Of a DNA stretch of 64,000 bases, positions 34,516 through 46,180 are shown in pieces. Both the position numbers and the translations under genes were made by a program. This DNA is from Hordeum vulgare subsp. vulgare. Taxonomy: Eukaryota; Streptophyta; Magnoliopsida; Poales; Poaceae. How positions within the stretch are numbered: the stretch's first letter is position 1; each line of letters opens with the position of its first letter. The stretch lies in NCBI RefSeq assembly GCF_904849725.1, contig NC_058524.1:489683763-489747762 (forward strand), written 5' to 3'. The notes beneath the pieces are model-generated. The model worked only from the letters and a program-made list of their open reading frames with translations. It ran no database searches and was not told the DNA's origin.

Positions 34516-35288
34516 AAAAATAGTTTTTTGTACTACACACATGGCATGATCATTGGACAAAGTTTTGGATCGAGGAGGAGTTTTGACAGTGGGAGGATTT
34601 TGTGAATAAAATCGCAAATATGCAAACAAGCAAATGACAAATCATTCAAGCATCCCATGCACACAAAAAGTTTTTGTTGGTCCAAATTTTTAAGCTTCAT
34701 TAACATAGTGATACAAAACACATGGTGTGGTATCACCTCCCACCTTCAGGTAGTAGTGGCGGAGCGGGTGATGGCCTCGACGGCTGACGGTGGGGTGGCG
34801 GCCAAACCGGACGGTGGTGGGGTGGCGGCTACGACATGCGCTAGCAACAACTGCCTTTGGGCAGTGGTGGAAGAGCATTTAGTGGGTGACGTGCGCACAT
34901 ACGCCACACGCACTTCACGCTTTCGGGGACTACGCCATCGACGTGGTGTGGCCTCCCTACTGGAGTTGTCTTCTCACGGAGTGGCTGAGCGACAATGATG
35001 TATCGGTAGCATTGGTGATTGGGGAAAATAAACTAGATAATCTACCGCGAGAGAGGGGATGAATGTGATGTGGAGTCGCCGGTCATGAGGGTTTACATAG
35101 AAGGCCAACAAGCTTTGGCGTTTTGGGGGATTTCGCTGGGTCGGGCGGGAAGCTTATGCGGTTGCACACAAGAGCAGGCTCATCGGCACCTCTTCGAGAC
35201 GACGCATGGTCAAAACAAACGCATGTGCGGTGCTAACGCATGCACGGGAATTTCTAAAGGTCACAAGACTTGAGAGAGAACGGAAAAA
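34516..35288. other. Unassigned sequence
   Basis: AT-rich to 34740, then GC-rich with GGTGG-type runs to about 35270. I see no protein family, terminal repeat or known repeat here. The 113-codon frame at 34657-34998 is low in complexity and not supported. Confidence 0.45.
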
Positions 35289-37050
35289 TGATAAGTACAT
35301 GCCCTAGAGGCAATAATAAAATAGTTATTATTATATTTCCTGTTTCAAGATAAATGTTTATTATCCATGCTAGAATCGTATTGAATGGAAATGTAAATAC
35401 ATGTGTGGATACATAGATAAAACAATGTCCCTAGTAAGCCTCTAGTTGACTAGCTCGTTGATCAAAGATGGTTAAGTTTCCTAGCCATATACAAGTGTTG
35501 TTACTTGATAATGGGATCACATCACTAGGAGACTGATGTGATGGACAAGACCCAAACTATAAACGTAGCATGTGATCGTGTTATTTTATTGCTACTGTTT
35601 TCTGCATGTCAAGTATACATTCCTATGACCATGAGATCATGTAACTCACTAACACCGGAGGAATGCCTTGTGTGTATCAAACATCGCAACGTAACTGGGT
35701 GACTATAAAGGTGCTCTACAGGTATCTCCGAAGGTGTCCACTGAACTAGCATGGATCAAGACTGGGATTTGCCACTCCGTATGACGGAGAGGTATCTCGA
35801 GGCCCACTCGATAATACAACATCACAAACAAGCATTGCAAGCAATGCGACTAAAGAGTTAGCCACGTGATCTTGTATTATGGAATGAGTTAAGAGACTTG
35901 CCGATAACGAAATTGAAATAGGTGTGGAGATACCGACAATCGAATCTCGGGCAAGTAACATACCGAAGGACAAAGGGAATGTTATATGGGATTAAGTGAA
36001 TCCTTGACATAGAGGTTCAAGCGATAAGATCTTCATAGAATATGTAGGATGCAATATGGGCATCCAGGTCCCGCTATTGGATATTGACCGGAGAGTGTCT
36101 CGGTCATGTCTACATAGTTCTCGAACCCGCAGGGTCTGCACACTTAAGGTTCGGTGACATTTCGGTGTAGTTGAATTATTGATGTTGGTAACCAAAGGTT
36201 GTTCGGAGTCCTGGATAAGAACCCGGACGTCACGAGGGTTTACGGAATGGTCCGAAGACGAAGATTGTTATATAGGAAGTATCCATTTGGCTTTCGGAAG
36301 GTTTTCGGGAATTACCGGTAAAGTACCGGGAGTGACGAATGGGTTCCGTAGTTCTACCGAGAGGGGCCACCCACCTGGGAGAGAACCAAAGAATCCCAAG
36401 GGTGGCGCACCAGCCTCTAGTGGGCTGGTGGCCAGACCAAACAGACCTATTTAGGCCAAGGGAGAAAAGGAAAGGAGGGTGGGCCAAACCGAATTGGGGA
36501 AGGGGGACTCCTCCTTCCAATTTGTGTTGGAGGAGGACTCCTCCCTCTCCTCTTGTGCCGGCCAAACCCTAGGGCACCGCCCCTCCCCTCCCTCCTATAT
36601 ATAGTGGATGTGAGAGAGGCTTTTGGCACCTAAAGCCAAGGCGCAACCCTCTCTCCCTCCACCACTTCATGACACCACGGAGCTAGTTCAGTATAGTACG
36701 TCGAAGCCCTGCTGGTGTAGCTCCACCACCATCGACACCACACCGTCGTGCTGCCGGAGAATTCATCTACCTCTTCGTCTCTGTTGCTGGATCAAGAAGG
36801 CGGAGATCGTCATCGAGGTGCACGTGTGCTGAATGTGATTGTGCCATCCGTTCGGCGCTAGATCGGGACGGAGTTCGTCACACGCTTGCGATGCGGATCG
36901 CGAAGACGTTCGACTACATGAACCGCGTTTCTTAACGCTTCCCGCTTAGCAATCTACAAGGGTATGTGGATCCGATCTCCCCTCTCATAGATGATCATCA
37001 CCCTTGTGTGTGCGTAGGAATTTTTTTGTTTCCCATGCAACGTTCCCAAG
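35289..37050 (+). repeat. D: diverged BARE/Angela-related copia LTR without internal domain
   Basis: The sequence follows the copia A and C LTRs throughout, from tgccctagaggcaataata at the start to ttcccatgcaacgttccc at the end. Many substitutions and small gaps make it a different subfamily or a much older copy. Its first bases (tgataagtac) and last bases (ccaag) no longer match the canonical tgttgg and ccaaca. A TATA-like ctatatata lies near 36594-36602. No primer site or polypurine tract adjoins it, so it is a solo LTR or a recombinant remnant. I found no target duplication. Gypsy G pol adjoins on the right but does not resume on the left. Confidence 0.8.
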
Positions 37051-37295
37051 TATGAACTTCTTATTTTTCTTGAGTAACCGAGTCATTAGTTTGGATATTG
37101 TGGAAAAGCCTTCAAAAATTCTTTGGTAATACCCAACCATTCCAAGGAAACTCCTTATGTCTGTCACGTTGGTGGGTTGTTTCCATCCATTTACGACTTT
37201 GACTTTCACAAGGTCCACGGCAATACCTTCTTGTGTCAATACATGACCCAAGAATCAAACTTCTTTCAGCCAAAATTCACACTTGATGAACTTGG
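37051..37295 (-). pseudogene. G: pol fragment (RT end) left of copia C
   Basis: On the minus strand it reads GHVLTQEGIAVDLVKVKVVN, IRSFLGMVGYYQRIFEGFS and LMTRLLKKNKKF, the connection after the RT of a Ty3/gypsy Pol. An in-frame TGA lies just before it (near 37252), and the frame is cut at 37051 where LTR D begins. It joins the RT at 46188-46709 across copia C. The cttgg at 37291-37295 is one copy of the C target duplication. The remaining RNase H and integrase of G are missing. Confidence 0.85.
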
Positions 37296-39060
37296 TGTTG
37301 GAATTATGCCCTAGAGGCAATGATAAATAAGTTATTATTATAATTCCTGTATCAAGATAATCGTTTATTATCCATGCTATAATTGTATTGAATGAAGACT
37401 TAGATATATGTGTGTATACATAGACAAAACACTGTCCCTAGCAAGCCTCTAGTTAGCTGGCCAATTGATCAAGGATAGTCAGGGTCTTCTGACTATGTAC
37501 AAGGTGTTGTTGCTTGATAACTGGATCACGTCATTGGGAGAATCATGTGATGGACTAGACCCAAACTAATAGACATAGCATGTTCATCGTGTCATTTTGT
37601 TGCTACTGTTTTCTATGTGTCAAGTATTTATTCCTATGACCATGAGATCATATAACTCACTGACACCGAAGGAATGCTTTGTGTGTATCAAACGTCGCAA
37701 CGTAACTCGGTGACTATAAAGATGCTCTACAGGTATCTCCGAAGGTGTTCGTTGAGTTAGTATGGATCAAGACTGGGATTTGTCACTCCGTGTGACGGAG
37801 AGGTATCTCGGGGCCCACTCGGTAATACAACATCACACACAAGCCTTGCAAGCAATGTGACTTAGTGTAAGTTGCGGGATCTTGTGTTATGGAACAAGTA
37901 AAGAGACTTTCCGGTAAACGAGATTGAAATAGGTATACGGATACTGACGATCGAATCTCGGGCAAGTAACATACCGAAGGAAAAAGGGAATGACATACGG
38001 GATTATATGAATCCTTGGCACTGAGGTTCAAACGATAAGATCTTCGTAGAATATGTAGGATCCAATATGGGCATCCAGGTCCTGCTATTGGATATTGACC
38101 AAGGAGTCCCTCGGGTCGTGTCTACATAGTTCTCGAACCCGCAGGGTCTGCACACTTAAGGTTCGACCTTGTTTTATGCGTATTTGAGTTATATCGTTGG
38201 TTACCTAATGTTGTTCGGAGTCCCGGATGAGATCACGGACGTCACGAGGGTTTCCAGAATGGTCCGGAGACGAAGATTGATATATAGGATGACCTCATTT
38301 GATTACCGGAAGGTTTTCGGAATTACCGGGAATGTACCGGGAATGACGAATGGGTTTCGGATGTTCACCGGGGGGCAGCCCACCCCGGGGAAGCCCATAG
38401 GCCTTAGGGGTGCCACACCAGCGCTTAGTGGGCTGGTGGGCAAGACCAAAGAGGCCCTGCGCAAGGAGATAAGAAAATCAAAGAGAAAGAAAAAAAAGGG
38501 GAAGTGGGAAGGAAGGGAAGGACTCCACCTTCCAATCCTAGTTGGACTAGGATTGGAGGAGGAATCCTCCTCCCCCCCTTCGGACGAACCCCTTGGGGCT
38601 CCTTGAGCCCCAAGGCAAGGCCCCTCCCCTCCCACCTATATATACGGAGGTTTTAGGGCTGATTTGAGACAACTTTTCCATGGCAGCCCGACCACATACC
38701 TCCACGATTTTCCCTCTAGATCGCGTTTCTGAACTCATCTACCTCTCCGTCTCTCTTGCTAGATCAAGAAGGCCCAGATCATCATCGAGCTGTACGTGTG
38801 CTGAACGCGGAGGTGCCTTCCGTTCGGCACTAGATCGGAGCAGGTCGTGGGATGGATCGCGGGACGGTTCGTGGGACGGTTCGCGGGGCGGATCAAGGGA
38901 CGTGAGGACGTTCTACTACATCAACCGCGTTTATTAACGCTTCTGCTGTGCGATCTACAAGGGTACGTAGATCTGAAATCCCCCTCGTAGATGGACATCA
39001 CCATGATAGGTCTTCCTGCGTGTAGGAAAATTTTTGTTTCCCATGCGACGTTCCCCAACA
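37296..39060 (+). repeat. 5' LTR of copia C (1765 bp)
   Basis: Runs from tgttggaatt to ccccaaca. Compared with the 3' LTR it lacks about 66 bp near 38729, between gatcgcgtttctg and the catctacc stretch. The 3' LTR and copia A keep this segment (gcggagctcg...), so this is a deletion in the 5' copy. A TATA box, ctatatatacgg, lies at about 38636-38647. Confidence 0.95.
38636..38645 (+). promoter_or_regulatory. TATA box of copia C 5' LTR
   Basis: tatatata-type box in the context cccacctatatatacggagg, in LTR orientation and repeated in the 3' LTR (about 45681-45690). It agrees with the downstream promoter position known for BARE-type LTRs. Confidence 0.6.
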
Positions 39061-39061
39061 G

Positions 39062-39073
39062 TGGTATCAGAGC
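39062..39073 (+). other. Primer binding site of copia C
   Basis: tggtatcagagc follows the 5' LTR after one base, complementary to the 3' end of initiator tRNA-Met. It is intact, unlike the site in copia A. Confidence 0.92.
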
Positions 39074-40311
39074 TAGGTTTATGCGTAGATGTCATCTCGA
39101 GTAGAACACAAAAGTTTTTGTGGGCGGTGATGTGCGATTTGCTGCCCGCCTTAGTCTTTTCTTGATTCCGCGGTATTGTTGGATCGAAGCGGCTCGGACC
39201 GACATTACTCGTGCGCTTATGAGAGACTGGTTTCATCATTAAGAGCAACTCCGTTGCTCAAAGATGACCGGGGAGTGTCGGTTTCCCCAACTTTAGTTGA
39301 ACCGGATTTGACCGAGGAGGTCCTTGGATGAGGTTAAATAGCAATTCATATATCTCCGTTGTGGTCTTTGCGTAAGTAAGATGCGATCCTACTAGATACC
39401 CATGGTCACCACGTAAAACATGCAACAACAATTAGTGGACGTCTAACTTGTTTTTGCAAGGTATGCTTGTGATGTGATATGGCCAACAATGAGATGTGAT
39501 ACATTGGATGTATGAGATGATCATGTTCTAATATTTATTATCGACTTGCACATCGATGGTACGGCAACCGGCAGGAGCCATAGGGTTGTCTTTAAACTAA
39601 CGTTTGTGCTTGCAGATGCGTTTACTATTTTGCTAGGATGTAGCTTTAGTAGTAATAGCATGAGTAGAACGACAACCCCGATGGTGACACGTTGATGGAG
39701 ATCATGGTGTGGTGCCGGTGACAGAAGATCGTGCCGGTGCTTTGGTGATGGAGATCAAGAAGCACGTGATGATGGCCATATCATGTCACTTATGAATTGC
39801 ATGTGATGTTAATCCTTTTATGCACCTCATTTTGCGTAGAACGAAGGTAGCATTATAAGATGATCTCTCACTAAAATTTCAAGACGAAATTGTGTTCTCC
39901 CCGACTGAGCACCGTTGCTACAGTTCGTCGTTTCGACACACCACGTGATGATCGGGTGTGATAGACTCAACGTTCACATACAACGGGTGCAAAACAGTTG
40001 CACACGCGGAACACTCGGGTTAAGCTTGACGAGCCTAGCATGTGCAGACATGGCCTCGAAACACATGAGACCGAAAGGTCAATCATGAATCATATAGTTG
40101 ATATGATTAGCATAGGGATGCTTACCACTGAAACTATCCTCAACTCACGTGATGATCGGACTTGAGCTAGTGGAATTGGATCATGAACCACTGAAAGGAC
40201 TAGAGAGATGTACTTTTTGAGTGGGAGTTTAGCAAGTAATTTTATTAAGTTAAACTCTAATTATCTTCAACATAGTCTAAGTCCACTTTGAATATATTTG
40301 TGTTGTAGATC
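39074..40311 (+). other. 5' leader of copia C
   Basis: About 1.2 kb of non-coding leader, closely matching that of copia A in reverse. No conserved protein is seen. Confidence 0.7.
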
Positions 40312-43300
40312 ATGGCTCACGCGACAGTCACCCTGAATTTTAATACGTTCCTAGAGAAAGCTAAGTTGAAAGATGATGGAAGCAACTTTGTAGACTGGGC
40401 TCGTAATCTTAAGTTGCTCGTGCAAGCTGGGAAGAAGGATTATGTCCTTAATGCTGCGCTAGGAGATGAACCACCTGCTACGGCTAACCAAGATGTTAAG
40501 AACGCTTGGTTAACACGTAAGGAGGACTACTCCGTAGTTCAATGTGCAGTCTTGTATGGCTTAGAGCCGGGACTTCAACGTCGCTTTGAGCATCATGGAG
40601 CATATGAGATGTTCCAGGAGTTGAAGCTTATCTTTCAGAAGAACGCCCGGATCGAGAGGTATGAGACCTCCGATAAATTCTATGCTTGCAAGATGGAGGA
40701 AAATTCGTCTGTCAGTGAACATGTGCTCAAAATGTCTGGGTACTCTAACCGTCTAGCTGAGCTGGGGATTGAACTCCCGCAAGAGGCTATCACTGACAGA
40801 ATTCTTCAATCACTGCCGCCAAGATATAAGGGCTTTGTGTTGAACTACAACATGCAAGGGATGAACAAGTCACCCGACGAGTTGTTCGCGATGCTGAAAG
40901 TCACAGAGTCAAAACTCCGTAAGGAGCATCAAGTGTTGATGGTGAATAAGACCACTAGTTTCAAGAGAAACGGCAAAGGAAGGAAGGGTAATTGGAAGAA
41001 GAGCGGCAAGCCTGTTGCTAATCCGACGAAGAAACCCAAAGCTAGACCTAAGCCTAAAACGGAGTGCTATTATTGCAAGGGTATGGGTCACTGGAAGCGC
41101 AACTGCCCCAAGTATCTAGCTGATAAGAGGGCGGCCAAAGAAAAATCAGGTATATTTGATATACATGTTATTGATGTGTACTTAACCAGCTCTCGTAGTA
41201 GTGCCTGGGTATTTGATACCGGTTCTGTTGCTCATATTTGCAACTCGAAACAGGAACTGCGGAATAAGCGAAGGCTGGCCAAGGATGAAGTGACGATGCG
41301 CGTGGGAAATGGTTCCAAGGTTGATGCAATCGCCGCCGGCACAGTTTCACTTCAGTTACCATCAGGATTAGTTATGAACTTAAATAATTGTTATTTAGTG
41401 CCTGGTTAAGCATGAACATTATATCTGGATCTTGTTTATTGCGAGACGGTTACTCGTTTAAGTCAGAGAATAATGGTTGCTCTATTTCTATGAGTAATAT
41501 CTTTTATGGTCATGCACCCAATGTGAGAGGATTGTTCATATTGAATCTTGATAGTGATAATACACATATACATAACATTGAGACCAAAAGAGTTAGAATT
41601 AACAATGATAGTGCCATGTTTTTATGGCACTGCCGCTTAGGTCATATTGGTGTAAAGCGAATGAAGAAACTCCATACTGATGGACTTTTGGAGTCACTTG
41701 ACTTTGATTCACTTGACACGTGCGAACCATGCCTCATGGGCAAGATGACTAAAACTCCGTTCTCCGGAAAAATGGAGCTTGCAAGTGACTTGTTGGAAAT
41801 CATACATACCGATGTATGTGGTCTGATGAGTGTGGAGGCACGCGGCGGATATCGTTATTTTCTCACCTTCACTGATGATTTGAGTAGATATGGTTATGTT
41901 TACTTGATGAAGCACCAGTCTGAAATATTTGAAAAGTTCAAGCAATTTCAGAGTGAAGTTGAAAATCATCGTAACAAGAAGATCAAGTTCCTACGGTCTG
42001 ATCGTGGGGGTGAATATCTGAGTTTCGTGTTTGGTGCTCACTTAAGACAATGTGGAATTGTTTCACAGTTGACACCGCCTAGAACACCATAGCGTAATGG
42101 TGTGTCCGAACGTCGTAATCGTACTTTATTAGAGATGGTGCGATCTATGATGTCTCTTACCGATTTGCCGTTATTGTTTTGGGGTTATGCATTAGAAACA
42201 ACTGCATTCACTTTAAATAGGGCACCATCAAAATCTGTTGAGACGACACCATACGAACTGTGGTATGGCAAAAGACCAAAGTTGTCGTTTCTTAAAGCTT
42301 GGGGATGTGATGCGTATGTCAAAAAGCTTCAGCCTGAAAAGTTGGAACCCAAAGCGGAGAAGTGCATCTTCATAGGTTACTCAAAAGAGACAGTTGGGTA
42401 TACCTTCTATCTCAAATCCGAGGGCAAAGTGTGTGTTGCTAAGAATGGAGCTTTTCACGAGAAGGAGTTTCTCTCGAGAGAATTGAGTGGGAGGAAGATA
42501 GAAATTGATGAGGTTGTTGAACCTCTCATCCCTCTGGATGGTGGCGCGGGGCAAGGGGAAACCTCTGTCGTTGCGACGCCGGTTGAGGAGGAAGTTAATG
42601 ATGATGATCATGAAACTCCAGATCAAGTTCCTGTAGGACCTCGCAGGTAGACGACACCGCGTACTACTCCTGAGTGGTACGGTAATCCCGTCTTATCAAT
42701 TATGTTGTTAGACAACAATGAGCCTGCGAATTATGAAGAAGCAATGGTGGGCCCGAATTCCAACAAATAGATGGAGGCCATGAACTCTGAGATAGGATCC
42801 ATGTATGAAAACAAAGTGTGGACTTTGGAAGTACTACCTGAGGGCCGCAAGGCTATTCAGAACAAATGGATCTTTAAGAAGAAGACCGACGCTGACGGTA
42901 ATATGACCGTTTATAAACTCAACTTGTGGCAAAGGGTTTTTCACAAGTTGAAGGAATTGACTACGATGAGACGTTCTCAACCGTAGCGATGCTTAAGTCC
43001 GTCAGAATCATGTTAGTAATAGCTGCATTTTTCGATTATGAAATCTGGCAGATGGATGTCAAAACGGTGTTCCTTAACGCTTTCCTTAAGGAAGAGTTGT
43101 ATATGATGCAACCTTAAGGTTTTGTCGATCCTAAAAATTCTAACAAAGTGTGCAAGCTCCAACGATCCATTTATGGACTGGTGCAAGCATCTCGGAGTTG
43201 GAATAAACGCTTTGATGAGGTGATCAAAGCATTTGGGTTTATACAAGTGGTTGGAGAATCTTGTATTTACTAGAAAGTGAGTGGGAGCTCTCTGGCGTTT

Positions 43301-44293
43301 CTAATATTATATGTGGATGACATATTGCTGATTGGAAACAACGAGGAGTTTTTGGAGAGCATAAAGGATTACTTGAATAAAAGTTTCTCTATGAAGGACC
43401 TAGGAGAAGCTGCTTACATTCTAGGCATTAAGATCTATAGGGATAGATCGAAACGCCTGATAGGACTTTCACAAAGTACATACCTAGATAAAGTTTTGAA
43501 GAGGTTCACAATGGAACAGTCCAAGAAGGGGTTCTTGCCAGTTTTACAAGGTACGAGATTGAGTAAGACTCAGTGCCCAGCAACTGATAAAGATAGAGAG
43601 CATATGAGCACCGTCCCCTATGCTTCAGCCATAGGTTCTACCATGTATGCAATGTTGTGCACTAGACCGGATGTTAGCCTGGCCATAAGTATGGCAGGAA
43701 GGTTCCAGAGTAATCCAGGAGTGGATCACTGGACGGCGGTCAAGAATATCCTTAAGTACCTGAAAAGGAATAAGGAGATGTTTCTCGTGTATGGAGGTGA
43801 CGAAGAGTTCGCCGTAAAAGGTTACGTCGATGCAAGCTTTGACATAGATCCGAACGACTCTAAGTCGCAGACAGTATACGTATTTATTCTTAATGGGGGT
43901 GTTGTAAGCTCGTGTAGTTCCAAGCAAAGCGTCGTAGCTGATTCTACATGTGAAGCGGAGTACATGGCTGCCTCGGAGGCGGCTAAGGAGGGTGTCTGGA
44001 TGAAGCAGTTCATGACGGATCTTGGAGTGGTGCCAAGCGCACTGAATCCAATAACCTTGTTTTGTGACAACACGGGTGCCATTTCCTTAGCAAAGGAACC
44101 ACGGTTTCAGAAAAAGACCAGACACATCAAATGACGCTTCAACCTCATCCGCGACTACGTCGAAGGGGAGGACGTAAATATATGCAAAGTGCACACGGAT
44201 CTGAATGTAGCAGACCCACTGACTAAACCTCTTCCACGGGCAAAGCATGATCAACACCAGAACCGTATGGGTGTTAGATTTATTACAATCTAA
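40312..44293 (+). pseudogene. gag-pol: Copia C gag-pol (six premature stops, two frameshifts)
   Basis: Colinear with the copia A polyprotein. Gag and the zinc knuckle (CYYCKGMGHWKRNC) and the protease site FDTGS are open to 41409. A one-base loss near 41406 shifts the frame. The integrase follows with HTDVCG and RSDRGGEY. Premature stops are TAG 42090 (CAG in A), TAG 42648, TAG 42768, TAA 43115 (GAA in A), TAG 43271 (AAG in A) and TGA 44132 (CGT or CGA Arg in A). A second one-base loss lies near 42918. RT with an intact YVDD (near 43306) and RNase H are open in 43277-44134. The true end is TAA 44291-44293. The copy cannot make its own proteins, but its ends would still be recognisable to proteins of a functional relative such as A. 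Confidence 0.95.
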
Positions 44294-44329
44294 TTCGCAT
44301 GGTGATGTGAGGGCTAGATTATTGACTCT

Positions 44330-44345
44330 AGTGCAAGTGGGAGAC
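44330..44345 (+). other. Polypurine tract of copia C
   Basis: agtgcaagtgggagac directly before the 3' LTR, identical in role and nearly in sequence to the tract of copia A (15466-15479, reverse). Confidence 0.85.
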
Positions 44346-46175
44346 TGTTGGAATTATGCCCTAGAGGCAATGATAAATAAGTTATTATTATAATTCCTGT
44401 ATCAAGATAATCGTTTATTATCCATGCTATAATTGTATTGAATGAAGACTTAGATACATGTATGGATACATAGACAAAACACTGTCCCTAGCAAGCCTCT
44501 AGTTGGCTGGCCAGTTGATCAAGGATAGTCAGGGTCTTCTGACTATGTACAAGGTGTTGTTGCTTGATAACTGGATCACGTCATTGGGAGAATCATGTGA
44601 TGGACTAGACCCAAACTAATAGACGTAGCCTGTTGATCGTGTCATTTTATTGCTACTGTTTTCTGTGTGTCAAATATTTATTCCTATGACCATGAGATCA
44701 TATAACTCACTGACACCGGAGGAATGCTTTCTGTGTATCAAACGTCGCAACGTAACTGGGTGACTATAAGGATGCTCTACAGGTATCTCCGAAGGTGTTC
44801 GTTGAGTTAGTATGAATCAAGACTGGGATTTGTCACTCCGTGTGACGGAGAGGTATCTCGGGGCCCACTCGGTAATACAACATCACACACAAGCCTTGCA
44901 AGAAATGTGACTTAGTGTAAGTTGCGGGATCTTGTGTTACGGAATGAGTAAAGAGACTTGCGGGTAAACGAGATTGAAATAGGTATGCGGATACTGACGA
45001 TCGAATCTCGGGCAAGTAACATACCGAAGGACAAAGGGAATGACATACGGGATTATATGAATCCTTGGCACTGAGGTTCAAACAATAAGATCTTCATAGA
45101 ATATGTAGGATCCAATATGGACATCCAGGTCCCGCTATTGGATATTGACCGAGGAGTCCATCGGGTCGTGTCTACATAGTTCTCGAACCCGCAGGGTCTG
45201 GACACTTAAGGTTCGACGTTGTTTTATGCGTATTTGAGTTATATGGTTGGTTACCGAATGTTGTTCGGAGTCCCGGATGACATCACGGACGTCACGAGGG
45301 TTTCCGGAATGGTCCGGAGACGAAGATTGATATATAGGATGACCTCATTTGATTACTGGAAGGTTTTTTGAATTACCGGGAATGTAGTGGGAATGACGAA
45401 TGGGTTCCGGATGTTCTCCGGGGGGCAGCCCACCCCGGGGAAGCCCATAGGCCTTAGGGGTGCCACACTAGCCCTTAGTGGGCTGGTGGGCAAGCCCAAA
45501 GAGGCCCCTGCGCAAGGAGATAAGAAAATCAAAGAGAAAAAAAGGGGAAGTGGGAAGGAAGGGAAGGACTCGACCTTCCAATCCTAGTTGGACTAGGATT
45601 GGAGGAGGAATCCTCCTCCCCCCTTGGGCCGAACCCCTTGGGGCTCCTTGATCCCCAAGGCAAGGCCCCTCCCCTCCCACCTATATATACGGAGGTTTTA
45701 GGGCTGATTTGAGACAACTTTTCCACGGCAGCCCGACCACATACCTCCACGGTTTTCCCTCTAGATCGCGTTTCTGCGGAGCTCGCGCGGAGCCCTGCTG
45801 AGATTAGATCACCACCAACCTCCGGAGCACCGTCACGCTACCAGAGAACACATCTACCTCTCCGTCTCTCTTCCTGGATCAAGAAGGCCGAGATCATCAT
45901 CGAGCTGTACGTGTGCTGAACGTGGAGGTGTCGTCCGTTCGACACTAGATCGGAGCGGATCGTGGGACGGATGATCGGACGGTTCGTGGGACGGTTCGCA
46001 GGGCGGATCGAGGGACGTGAGGACGTTCCACTACAACAACCGCGTTTATTAACGCTTCTGCTGTGCGATCTACAAGGGTACGTAGATCTGAAATCCCCCT
46101 CGTAGATGGACATCACCATGAAAGGTCTTCGTGCGCGTAGGAAATTTTTTGTTTCCCATGCGACGTTCCCCAACA
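44346..46175 (+). repeat. 3' LTR of copia C (1830 bp)
   Basis: Runs from tgttggaatt to ccccaaca and is followed by the duplication cttgg. It keeps the segment around 45775-45845 that is lost from the 5' LTR. Confidence 0.95.
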
Positions 46176-46180
46176 CTTGG

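Larger units (their letters stand above)
37296..46175 (+). mobile_element. Copia C: complete BARE/Angela-like element with decayed polyprotein
   Basis: An 8880-bp element flanked by the 5-bp duplication cttgg (37291-37295 and 46176-46180), inserted in the pol gene of gypsy G. It contains LTRs 37296-39060 and 44346-46175, a primer site at 39062, a broken gag-pol and a polypurine tract. It is the same family as copia A in the opposite orientation. About 15 differences in the first 450 bp of the two LTRs indicate an older insertion than A. Confidence 0.97.
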
